64,000 nucleotides of DNA from Gemmatimonadota bacterium (GTDB lineage Bacteria > Latescibacterota > UBA2968 > UBA8231), in contig JABHFS010000024.1 in NCBI GenBank assembly GCA_018672475.1, positions 1 through 64,000 on the forward strand, given 5' to 3'. A model generated the notes under the pieces. It was given only the letters and a program-made list of their open reading frames with translations. It searched no databases and was not told the DNA's origin. The first letter of the stretch is position 1. Each line of letters opens with the position of its first letter. This document shows, piece after piece, positions 36,450 to 44,349 of the stretch. Both the position numbers and the translations under genes were made by a program.

Positions 36450-38834
36450 ATGAAGCGCCTATTGAATCAGATGTTGAGTTTGGCCGCCGTCGCCGTGCTA
36501 CTGCCGTCGGCTACGGGCCTGATGGCTGAGAATCTTGTCTTTAGCGGGACGGACTTCGAGTCTTGGAATCCTCCGAAGGGCTTGGTCGAGGTGCACGCCG
36601 ACGGCATTGAGATTAAGCGTTTCGGTAAGTCGTTCAACGCGGTGGCCGATGCGCACGAGTATTCATCCGTAGTTATCGGCGATCTGTACGGCAGTGTTCG
36701 TCCTGCGCGCACGCCTTCAAACCAGGCCGATGCACATCTAATCGCCGATCAGGACCCCAGGACCTGGTGGAAACCCGCGGCAGAGGACCCGCCGGATAAA
36801 TTCTGGGTGGAACTCGATCTGGGGCGGGCGGTGATCGCCGACAAGATCCGCGTGATCTTCCCCGATACCACGGGCGCGCGCCCCTTCACCTTTTTTTCGG
36901 TCTTCACCAGTCCCGGGGTGCCGGTCAGTTTTGGCGGGGGCAAGCGGATCGTTTTCGATCGCGTTGGTAAGACAATCAATAATAATACCATGCGCGTGGT
37001 TGAATTCGAGCTTGAGGTGAAGGACGACCCAGAACAGAAGTTTTCGCCGGTGCGCTTTGTGCGTTTTGAGGCAACGGGGCGCACGCCCGACGCAGCGCTG
37101 GCTGAGATCGAGGTCGACGCCGTTGGTTTCAATCTGTCTTCCAAGGTCACGATCGAACGTCGACTGGAGTCCGGTGATGCGGGCTGGGGGGGCCGGACAT
37201 GGAGCTCGGATTCCCGCGAGTGTGTGGATCGCGCCTGCGGCCGGGGCAGCGGTGCCGAGGCATTGCTTGATGAGGACATGGCGTTTCGCAAATGGAATAT
37301 CGAGGCCGTGATCGTCAGTGGTGACTGGCGCGATTCGGGCTTCTGGGCCGTGGTCGATTTTGGCAATGTCTTCCGTGTCGACCGGGCAGTGTGGATCCCG
37401 GGCAATGGGCCCTTCACCTACTCCGTTTACAAACCAGTGGCCACGCATAGTACACTACAGGCTCATTGTGATTTCTCTGTGCAAGAGATATTTACCTCAG
37501 ACGGATCGCCTAGCAAGACCTCTGTTGCGGATGTAGAGGGTCCCTTTGATTACGAATCGCTCGCGGCTGATACGGGTTCCAAGGGCATCTACGATTTCCA
37601 ATTCCCGTCGCGGCCGGTGCGTTTTTTCAACTGGCGCGTGCCCAATGGCCGCGGTAATTGCCGCGCCCTGCAGCTATGGGTCTTCCACAGCGAGGGCTAC
37701 CCTGCTTCGGTCTCCCTGCAATCGGACGACATATCGTTGGGTGGGGCCCGCAGCATCAGTCGCATCGAGTGGGATGCGGACTTGCCGCCGGGGACGCGGA
37801 TTGAGGTACAGACGCAAACGGGCAATGGTTTTCAGTCGATTAGACGCTATTACCTTGCCAATGGCAATGAAGTTACGAAGGAGGGCTACGAGGCGGCGAA
37901 ATCGCGCCAAAAAGGGGATATCGTCGATGAGGACATCCGCGATCCCTCATGGAGCGATTGGAGTAACCCACACCGGTTACCGGGCCAGGCTTTCCAGTCG
38001 CCATCACCCCGGCAGTGGTTGCAGGCGCGCGTCACGCTGAGCAGCGACGACCCCGAGGTTTTTCCGACCCTGCGCTCGCTGACCTTTATCGCTAATGATC
38101 CGGTTATTACCTCCGGGTTGAGCGGATATGTGTTCCCGCGGGAGGCGGCGCTGGACTCGCTGATGGAGTTCCGCTATATCATCAAGCCGGTGTCGTTTCG
38201 TAGCACGGATGTCGGTTTCGATCAGGTGCTGATCGTACTGCCTCCAGGTAGCACTGAGGCTGAACTGGTAAGTGCGACGGTTGGGGGGGTGAAAAGCGAT
38301 GCCACTAGTTTGCTGAAAGGGGACTCATTGCTGGTGCAATTGGCCCAGGAGGCTGTAAAGCGCGACTCGGTTGAGATCATTTTTAAGACGCGTGTATTCG
38401 AGAGTCCGACGGTTTTTGAAACGCTCGTGTCCAGTTCCACCGAGCAAGAGAACATGCAAGGGGTGCTACCCGAGTTTGTCGGGGCCGACCAGGTTTTCGT
38501 GCCACAAGCGGTTACGGGCGGAGGGCTGATTCGCAATGTCAGCCACAATGAGATATTTACGCCGAACCAGGATGGGGTCAACGACCTTTACGAGTTGCGT
38601 TTTATTGTGGTGAAAACTGGCGAGAAACCACAGGTGCGGGTTTTCTCCCTGGATGGGGTCCAGGTGGCTGAACTGGAGCATGCCGGCTCCCAGAGCAATG
38701 AGGCGAAATTTGCGTGGGATGGTGGCGTAGGGACCGGTCAGACGGTGTCGCCGGGCGTATACGTGGTGCGTATCGAGGTCCCGGCGAATGCCAAAAATGA
38801 GGTCATGCAGAAGATCGTGCACGTAGTGTATTGA
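36450..38834 (+). CDS. fourth secreted discoidin-like protein with CHU_C/FlgD-type C-terminus
   Basis: About 794 residues, intact. Start at 36450 (MKRLLNQMLSLAAVAVLLPS signal peptide, GGAG eight bases before). Then FSGTDFESWNPPKGLVEVHADG, equivalent to the N-terminal region of the paralogs with Trp kept; a discoidin-like module LIADQDPRTWWKPAAEDPPDKFW...DLGRAVIADKIRV; a second around WAVVDFGNVFRVDRAVW; the central IEWDADLPPGTRIEVQTQTGN; QAFQSPSPRQWLQARV; and a C-terminal EIFTPNQDGVNDLYEL...RVFSLDGVQ...GVYVVRIEV domain. It ends in HVVY as the others end in VVY/VAY/IAY. Upstream lies the MITE-like repeat; downstream a terminator. Confidence 0.85.
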   Translation: MKRLLNQMLSLAAVAVLLPSATGLMAENLVFSGTDFESWNPPKGLVEVHADGIEIKRFGKSFNAVADAHEYSSVVIGDLYGSVRPARTPSNQADAHLIADQDPRTWWKPAAEDPPDKFWVELDLGRAVIADKIRVIFPDTTGARPFTFFSVFTSPGVPVSFGGGKRIVFDRVGKTINNNTMRVVEFELEVKDDPEQKFSPVRFVRFEATGRTPDAALAEIEVDAVGFNLSSKVTIERRLESGDAGWGGRTWSSDSRECVDRACGRGSGAEALLDEDMAFRKWNIEAVIVSGDWRDSGFWAVVDFGNVFRVDRAVWIPGNGPFTYSVYKPVATHSTLQAHCDFSVQEIFTSDGSPSKTSVADVEGPFDYESLAADTGSKGIYDFQFPSRPVRFFNWRVPNGRGNCRALQLWVFHSEGYPASVSLQSDDISLGGARSISRIEWDADLPPGTRIEVQTQTGNGFQSIRRYYLANGNEVTKEGYEAAKSRQKGDIVDEDIRDPSWSDWSNPHRLPGQAFQSPSPRQWLQARVTLSSDDPEVFPTLRSLTFIANDPVITSGLSGYVFPREAALDSLMEFRYIIKPVSFRSTDVGFDQVLIVLPPGSTEAELVSATVGGVKSDATSLLKGDSLLVQLAQEAVKRDSVEIIFKTRVFESPTVFETLVSSSTEQENMQGVLPEFVGADQVFVPQAVTGGGLIRNVSHNEIFTPNQDGVNDLYELRFIVVKTGEKPQVRVFSLDGVQVAELEHAGSQSNEAKFAWDGGVGTGQTVSPGVYVVRIEVPANAKNEVMQKIVHVVY

Positions 38835-38875
38835 CTCGCTTATGGGGGGCACCAACTAAGCTGTATGGATACATG

Positions 38876-38913
38876 GCGCTGCGTCGGGACCACACCCGGT
38901 GCAGCGCTTTTTT
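38876..38913 (+). terminator. rho-independent terminator after the fourth secreted paralog
   Basis: GCGCTGC (38876-38882) pairs with GCAGCGC (38901-38907), plus an inner CGGG/CCCG stem (38885-38888 with 38895-38898), followed by T6. Confidence 0.9.
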
Positions 38914-39070
38914 AAGCGTACTCGACCCGCAACACGACGCAGGTCATATCCGTCTCCCTGAGGCTCGTCCCCGGCGAAGTTCTGCGCTGCGCCGATCAGG
39001 CGGTCGGTCAGTGCTTTGGCGCCCGCGGCCCGCAGTGCGGTGCTGCGGGTGTCGAGGGAAAGGGTGGAGA
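38912..39070 (-). pseudogene. C-terminal remnant of a SpoIIE/RsbU-type phosphatase
   Basis: Minus-strand translation reads LRAAGAKALTDRLIGAAQNFAGDEPQ, then after a one-base frame change ETDMTCVVLRVEYA and a TAA at 38914-38912. This is the standard ending of PP2C-type SpoIIE/RsbU serine phosphatases ('GxxPQxDDMTxVVLR'). The catalytic domain is absent. Its end overlaps the terminator of the convergent gene. Confidence 0.65.
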
Positions 39071-39148
39071 GAGGGGGAATCGGCCAGGTCGATTCGTTTG
39101 AGGTGGCTCTCCGTTTAACTAATGTGGCTATCTATGGCAATGGTTCCA

Positions 39149-40558
39149 TTAAGTGATATCGGTCCGCAGAAACGATACAAATGCTGCCATAAAAAACAGC
39201 ACGGCGAAGACGGCGAGCAGCAATACGTCCGTAGTGCGCGCTGTGAGTCGGCCCGCGAGACTTTCAGCGCGCAACTTGAAAACGGGCATATCGTCGATGC
39301 GGTAGTCCTCGTCCTCTTGATCGCCAAAGCCCACTGCATCCGCTTGTTGCTCCAGTATATAACGGCTGAATTGGCGTTGATAGGCGCGTAGGCCGTTGAC
39401 CAGATTGCGCTCGTGGCGCACGCCGGTCTCGCCAATATCCGTATTGGCGTAGGCGTAGGAGGCGACGGGTGACAGGCGGGTGATCGTGCGGGCGATATCG
39501 ACTTGATGGCGCAGTCGCTGTTCGTAATCGCGGATAATTTCTTCGGTGACCTTGTTAACTTCCTTGCGCAACGCTTCTCTTCTCTGCTGCATCTGTTGGA
39601 ATAGCTCGGCTCGCTGCTCGGTGGACATATCGCGCATGCCGCGTCGTCCACCTCCGCCCCGTCCACCGCCGCCCCACTCCTGGCGGAACTGGTCGTTGAC
39701 TTCTTTGATGCGCTCCGAGATCAGGCGTTCGACTGCACCCGGAGCGGGTATGGGGGCGACCACTTCGGCGATATAGGGCCCCGCGTTGGGTATGATCAAG
39801 GCCAAGAGCACCCAGATGGCCAATAGGCTCATAAGGGCGGTAGAGGAGTTGCGGACTAGTACCGAGATAAAGAGGCCGATGGAAAACATCACCGCGATCA
39901 AGATCAGCGATACCAACCCCGATACGACAAAGGCTTGCCAGTCTTCGGTCGTGAACGTGATCTCACCGGATATGCCGATCAATAAGGCGCCAATGCCCAA
40001 TGCAATCAAGAAGGGTAGCGCCAGGCTCAGATAACCGCCGATCCACTTGGCCAGGATCAGGGTGTCGCGCGGCAACGGGTACGACATCAGCAATTTTAAC
40101 GTGCCCCTTTCGCGCTCCCCAGCCACCGCGTCATAAGAGATAAAGAACGCCAGCAGGCTGAACACTACCCCGACAATAAAGAGCATATCGGCGGCGGGGA
40201 AGAGCAACACGATGGGGTTGCCGGCGCTGCTGCCTTCGAACCCGGGTAGGAAGTCACGCGAAACTACGGCCGTGCGGTCGAGGGTCTTTTCCGTGCCGTA
40301 GAACAGGACCTGGAAATTCTGCGGCGGCCGATCGACCCGGATGCCCTCCCGCGCCAAGTTTTCGTAGCCGCCGTATTCCTCGGCCTCCGTGCGGTAGATC
40401 TCGCGGTTGCTGTGGTAGTCGGCCTGCTTGGTGGCCAAGTCGGCGCGCAGCACCACTACGCTGACAACGGCCAGGAAGATACAGAGCCCGCCGCAGACCA
40501 AGAAACGTAGTTCGAGCAGGTTATTCAAGCATTCTTTGCGAATCATTACCCAGAGCAT
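39149..40558 (-). CDS. ABC-2 type transporter permease (second of a tandem pair)
   Basis: 469 residues. First helix LLELRFLVCGGLCIFLAVVSV, then a large extracytoplasmic domain, then SYDAVAGERERGTLKLLMSYPLPRDTLILAKWIGGYLSLALPFLIAL, the hallmark 'E-x-G-T-L-x-x-L-x-S-x-P' of ABC-2 permeases. A second extracytoplasmic region includes a glycine/arginine-rich stretch (GGGGRGGGGRRGMRDMS) and coiled coil. About six helices in total. It follows its paralog by 10 bases. No ATP-binding subunit is present nearby. The cargo is unknown; related permeases occur with GldA/NosF-type ATPases. Confidence 0.8.
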   Translation of the reverse strand: MLWVMIRKECLNNLLELRFLVCGGLCIFLAVVSVVVLRADLATKQADYHSNREIYRTEAEEYGGYENLAREGIRVDRPPQNFQVLFYGTEKTLDRTAVVSRDFLPGFEGSSAGNPIVLLFPAADMLFIVGVVFSLLAFFISYDAVAGERERGTLKLLMSYPLPRDTLILAKWIGGYLSLALPFLIALGIGALLIGISGEITFTTEDWQAFVVSGLVSLILIAVMFSIGLFISVLVRNSSTALMSLLAIWVLLALIIPNAGPYIAEVVAPIPAPGAVERLISERIKEVNDQFRQEWGGGGRGGGGRRGMRDMSTEQRAELFQQMQQRREALRKEVNKVTEEIIRDYEQRLRHQVDIARTITRLSPVASYAYANTDIGETGVRHERNLVNGLRAYQRQFSRYILEQQADAVGFGDQEDEDYRIDDMPVFKLRAESLAGRLTARTTDVLLLAVFAVLFFMAAFVSFLRTDIT

Positions 40559-40568
40559 ATAACCGGTC

Positions 40569-41960
40569 CTATTCCATCAAGTCGTAGCGCAGGAAGCTCA
40601 TATACGCTCCCATGAAAAAGGCCATATTGAGCAGCAATAACAACAACAGGTCAGTCTGGGCGCTGACCAGTATCTCGTCCAAGCCCGCTCGTCCCACGGT
40701 GAATTGTGGCAGATCGTCCAGGTCGACTGGGGCATCGCGCAGTGCCTGGCGTTCCTCTTGGCTTTCTACGCTTTCAGCCCGTTGCCTGCGAGCATGTGAT
40801 TCAGCCTGCCACCACTCCATAAAATCGACTCGGTAGCGGTCGATGACGTTGCGCATCGAGGCGAAGTTGTCCAGGCCGCTGCCGGCTATATTGGCGGTCG
40901 CGTAGACGAAGTTGGACGAAGGCGATATACGCGCCAGGAGAATGCTCATGCTGATCTGATCATCGACTTTCCGCATATAGGCGGTCAGGATTTTGCCGGT
41001 CTCTTCCTCGATCCGCGCCCTGATTTCGTCGCGTTGTTGTCTGCGTTCCTCGCGTGACATATCGCGCTGGTTGCGCCTGTTTTGCCGCATCTCGCCCCAA
41101 ACTTGGCGCTGGACCGCCTCGCGTTTGCTGGCCATGACCCCGGCGGAAGGCACCGGAGAAACCGCTCGGGCGACGATGGGGGCGGTGTTGGGGATGACTA
41201 GCACCAACACGACCCAGATCAGAAAATTGAAGACCAGCGAAATGTTTGCGCTATGGGTGAGGGCCGAGATCATCATGCCTAAAGCGAAAAAAACCGATAA
41301 ATAGAGCGCTGCCACCGCCAACATCATTGAAAAAGCGGTCCATTCGGCGCCGGTGAAACTCAGAGAAGTGGTCAATTGAGCGAAGAGTACAGCGATGAGT
41401 ATCGCAGTGAGGAAGGGCAACACTAAGACGGCATAACCGCCGATCCACTTCGCCAGCAATATCGTATGCCTCGGCACAGAGTTGGCCATCATCAATTGGA
41501 GCGTGCCTTCTTCTTTCTCTCCACATATCGCGTCGAAGGCGAAGAGCAGGGCGAGCAGGCTGCCGACGATATTGACGATATAGAGCAGGTCGGGGGTCGA
41601 GAACAGCACGAAGAGCGGGTTGGCGTATTTATTGCGACCGAGCTTGACGTCGCGGGAATTGGAAATGCGGATCGAGCGCGACATTTCGCGCTCCAGGCCA
41701 GTGGCGAAGATGCTGAGCGGGTTGGGGGCTTTTTCTGCCTGGATGCCGCTCCAGCGCATGCGTCTGAAATCACCCGACTCGCGTAGCTGTTCCTCCTGTG
41801 CACGGCGGGTCTCCGCATGGTTTTCGACCTGGCGGCTGTAATTCAGTGCGATCATCTGCACCGAGCTGACCACCAGCACGAAGAATAGCGAGAACGTCAG
41901 GATGAAGCGGTAACTGAGCAGGTGCGTCAGTACTTCCTTGCGGATTAGTAGGCCCATCAT
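40569..41960 (-). CDS. ABC-2 type transporter permease (first of a tandem pair)
   Basis: About 463 residues, a paralog of the following gene with the same plan: IRKEVLTHLLSYRFILTF at the N-terminus, an extracytoplasmic domain, FDAICGEKEEGTLQLMMANSVPRHTILLAKWIGGYAVLVLPFLTA, a second extracytoplasmic region with RNQRDMSREERRQQRDEIR, and a last helix LLLLLLNMAFFMGAYMSFLRYD. The start at 41960 is chosen because MMGLLIRKE aligns with MLWVMIRKE of the paralog; the frame extends 11 codons further. The two permeases could form a heterodimer. It follows the Spy-like gene. Confidence 0.8.
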   Translation of the reverse strand: MMGLLIRKEVLTHLLSYRFILTFSLFFVLVVSSVQMIALNYSRQVENHAETRRAQEEQLRESGDFRRMRWSGIQAEKAPNPLSIFATGLEREMSRSIRISNSRDVKLGRNKYANPLFVLFSTPDLLYIVNIVGSLLALLFAFDAICGEKEEGTLQLMMANSVPRHTILLAKWIGGYAVLVLPFLTAILIAVLFAQLTTSLSFTGAEWTAFSMMLAVAALYLSVFFALGMMISALTHSANISLVFNFLIWVVLVLVIPNTAPIVARAVSPVPSAGVMASKREAVQRQVWGEMRQNRRNQRDMSREERRQQRDEIRARIEEETGKILTAYMRKVDDQISMSILLARISPSSNFVYATANIAGSGLDNFASMRNVIDRYRVDFMEWWQAESHARRQRAESVESQEERQALRDAPVDLDDLPQFTVGRAGLDEILVSAQTDLLLLLLLNMAFFMGAYMSFLRYDLME

Positions 41961-42062
41961 GAGAGGGTGTTCCGCTGGGTTGGCCAATAGCATTGGCTGG
42001 CTGTTCGTGCGTTCCTCGGCGTATTTTCCACTTGTTAAGCTTGCATATTAAGACGTGCGAAT

Positions 42063-42455
42063 CTATCGCCCGCGGCCGCCGCGGGCGCCCTGGCGACTTT
42101 GGCTTTGCTGGGCTTTGATGCCGTTAAAAAGGTCGCGCTGCTCGGAACTGAGGATATTGTTTACAGCCCGGTCTAAATCGACCTGCAGCGTGCTTGCCGC
42201 TTCGCGCATAGCCGAGGGATCGGAACTCGACGATTGCAATAATTCCTTGCGCTGATTCCAGGCATCTTTATAGGCCAGCTTCAGCGCCAGCATCTGGTCA
42301 CCCTTTAGATCGAGCTCGAAACTGAGCACGGCCCAATCGCGTTCCAGTGAGGCTAATGGCATGCCTCCGCTCCGACCACCACCGCGACCTTGTGCCTGTA
42401 CATAGGCCGTCGACCCCATTAGAATCAGAACTAGTAACATCGCAATTTTTCTCAT
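42063..42455 (-). CDS. small secreted Spy/CpxP-like helical protein
   Basis: About 130 residues with a signal peptide (RKIAMLLVLILMGSTAYVQAQ) and a glycine/arginine-rich N-terminus. The mature part is helical: LSFELDLKGDQMLALKLAYKDAWNQRKELLQ and LQVDLDRAVNNILSSEQRDLFNGI. The 'LSxEQ/LKGDQ' pattern resembles LTxxQ motifs of Spy/CpxP periplasmic proteins. The second of two Met codons is preferred because AGGAGG lies five bases before it. It heads the set with two ABC-2 permeases, which suggests an envelope-related task. Confidence 0.65.
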   Translation of the reverse strand: MRKIAMLLVLILMGSTAYVQAQGRGGGRSGGMPLASLERDWAVLSFELDLKGDQMLALKLAYKDAWNQRKELLQSSSSDPSAMREAASTLQVDLDRAVNNILSSEQRDLFNGIKAQQSQSRQGARGGRGR

Positions 42456-42476
42456 CATAACCTCCTATGTTCAACC

Positions 42477-42495
42477 GATGCCTTGAAAAGGCATC
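42477..42495 (-). other. leader hairpin before the Spy-like gene
   Basis: A perfect 8-bp stem GATGCCTT/AAGGCATC with a 3-base loop sits about 10 bases upstream of the AGGAGG of the Spy-like gene. A role in translation or mRNA stability is possible. Confidence 0.4.
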
Positions 42496-42599
42496 CGCTT
42501 TTCATGAGTTTCGTCGATATACACGAATTTTGTTATCGCGTAGGAGAAGTCATATAAGGAATATACCTGAGTGCTGTTCAGATTTCGTTTACGGTGACC

Positions 42600-43266
42600 C
42601 GAAAATAACCGAGGAACGCATGCCGTCGGTGATAGCACAGTGCATACGCAGTATTCAATCCTTCGATTCACGTTTTGACGACGGGCTTGTGCTGGCAGGC
42701 GATATCGATACGTCCTTTGTTAACTTTACACAGGCGGAGAATAACGGCAAACAGTTATTTTCTGGATCCACCGGTTTTTGACAGCCGCGGCGAACGCACG
42801 TCAGGCGGGGGGGTGCAGGCTGTCATAACCCAAACCGAATTCGACATTAAACTCGACTCTGGGAACAATGGTTTTACCGAAACGGGTGCCAATGTGTATA
42901 TCGACGGCAAGTGGTCGGACCGGTTTGACGCGAATGGTGATTTGGCTGTGATACCGGCGCCATTTCTACCAATGTTGAATCCGAAGACCGTGCAGATGCT
43001 TTGAGCTTTGCACTCGCATAGAACTACCCTAATCCGTTTAATCCTGCAACTACATTACAGATCGAGTCGGCCAGACTAGTAGGGTGAGCCTGAAGGTATA
43101 CAATGTTTTCGGTCAAGAGATAGCCGCCCCGATAAGCGATTTTCACGTGGCGGAAAATTCTCGGTGCCGGTTTGATGGGGTTGGGCAGCCTTCGGGGCTC
43201 TATTTTTATCGCCTGATTGCCGACGGTCAGATCGTGCAGGCCTACAAAATGCTGTTGCGCAAATAA
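42600..43266 (+). pseudogene. decayed secreted protein with FlgD/T9SS type A-like tail
   Basis: Pieces in three frames: FDDGLVLAGDIDTSFVNFTQ (about 42669-42730), GVQAVITQTEFDIKLDSGNNGF...VYIDGKWSDRFDANGDLAVI (42780-42955), then SEDRADALSFALA, an amber codon at 43019-43021, NYPNPFNPATTLQIESARLV, a frameshift near 43078, and VSLKVYNVFGQEI...SGLYFYRLIADGQIVQAYKMLL to 43266. 'LAQNYPNPFNPATT' is the consensus of the tail, so the TAG replaces CAG. At least two frameshifts and one nonsense codon. The body is not recognised. Confidence 0.7.
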
Positions 43267-43351
43267 GCGCGGACACCATACCATTTTATGTACAGTGTCT
43301 TCTGCTGATCTAATTGGGCGCGCCGTTCGCTTGCGTCACCACCACGTCAGC

Positions 43352-43390
43352 AAACAAAAACGGGCTACGACGCTGTTGTCGTAACCCGTT
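43352..43390 (-). terminator. rho-independent terminator after tRNA-Pro
   Basis: AACGGG-C-TACGAC (43359-43371) pairs with GTCGTA-A-CCCGTT (43378-43390), a 12-bp stem with one mismatch, and on the minus strand is followed by TTTTTGTTTG. Confidence 0.85.
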
Positions 43391-43398
43391 CTTATTTA

Positions 43399-43476
43399 TG
43401 GTCGGGGTGCTCGGATTCGAACCGAGGACCCCCTGCTCCCAAAGCAGGTGCGCTAGCCGGGCTGCGCCACACCCCG
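43399..43476 (-). tRNA. tRNA-Pro (anticodon TGG), CCA encoded
   Basis: On the minus strand CGGGGTG pairs with CACCCCG as the acceptor stem. The anticodon stem CCTGC/GCAGG holds the loop TTTGGGA with anticodon TGG. The T-loop is TTCGAAT in a CTCGG/CCGAG stem. Discriminator A and CCA are encoded at 43402-43399. A terminator follows directly. Confidence 0.95.
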
Positions 43477-43536
43477 AAAATCCAATTCAAAAAATAGAGG
43501 TAGTCGCGAACAATCGCAACAGTAGACCGCAGATCT

Positions 43537-44349
43537 TCAGACGTTGCGGTGCTCGTTGATTGCGTCGCGTAGTTCGAGCGTGGCGGTTCGTGCGGCTTCG
43601 GCGAAGTCTTCGCCGGAGGAGGCGTAGAGGATGCCGCGCGATGAGTTGAGTAGGATGCCGGCTCCTTGCTCGTCCTGGCCATTTTTGACCGCTGTCTCTA
43701 TATCGCCGCCTTGCGCGCCGATGCCGGGAATTAAGAAAGGCATGTCGGGCGCCAGCGCGCGGACGCTGGCGAAGTGCTCGGGTTGGGTGCCGCCGATGAC
43801 GAGGCCGATATTGTCGTCGGTATTCCACTCGTGGGCTTTGGCGATGACGTGTTCGTAGAGCGGTCGGTCGCCCATTGGCTGCTTTTCGAAGTCGTCGGCG
43901 CCGGGGTTGGAGGTCAGGCAGACCAGGAAAGTGGTGCAGTCCTGGTAGGCGGTGAAAGGCGTGACGGCGTCGGTGCCCATATAGGGGGTGACTGTCAACG
44001 CGTCGGCGCCGAGCACGTCGAAGAATTTGCGTGCGTATTGCTCGGCTGTATTGCCGATGTCGCCGACCTTGGCGTCGACGAGGACCGGGATCGGGTCGGG
44101 TACGTGCGCCATGGTTTGCTGTAAGGTGGTGAAACCATGGGCGCCGAGCGCGCCGTAAAAGGCGAAGTTGGGTTTGTAACAGCAGACAAGATCGGCGGTG
44201 GCGTCGATGATCTGTTGGTTGAAATAGAGGACCGGGTTGTCCTTGTCTTGCACGCAAGCGGGCAGTTTGGCCGGGTCGGTGTCTAAGCCGACGCAGACCA
44301 GCGAGTTATTGCGGTTCGTCGCCTGGTGCAGTTTCTCCTTGAAACTCAA
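43537..44349 (-). CDS. pyrF: orotidine 5'-phosphate decarboxylase (type 2)
   Basis: Decarboxylates OMP to UMP, the last step of UMP synthesis. 270 residues, the length of the type 2 subfamily. LVCVGLDTDPAKLP at the N-terminus, YKPNFAFYGALG, and the catalytic VLVDAKVGDIGNT with its Lys/Asp array; C-terminal LIPGIGAQGGD and ILLNSSRGILYAS bind phosphate. The start is a TTG at 44349 with GGGAG six bases upstream, lying 44 bases inside the end of the LPP20-like gene, so translation is probably coupled. Confidence 0.95.
   Translation of the reverse strand: MSFKEKLHQATNRNNSLVCVGLDTDPAKLPACVQDKDNPVLYFNQQIIDATADLVCCYKPNFAFYGALGAHGFTTLQQTMAHVPDPIPVLVDAKVGDIGNTAEQYARKFFDVLGADALTVTPYMGTDAVTPFTAYQDCTTFLVCLTSNPGADDFEKQPMGDRPLYEHVIAKAHEWNTDDNIGLVIGGTQPEHFASVRALAPDMPFLIPGIGAQGGDIETAVKNGQDEQGAGILLNSSRGILYASSGEDFAEAARTATLELRDAINEHRNV

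Noticed and set aside
43487-44257. 256-codon frame on the minus strand
   Set aside because: Overlaps pyrF in another frame; arginine/histidine-rich shadow.
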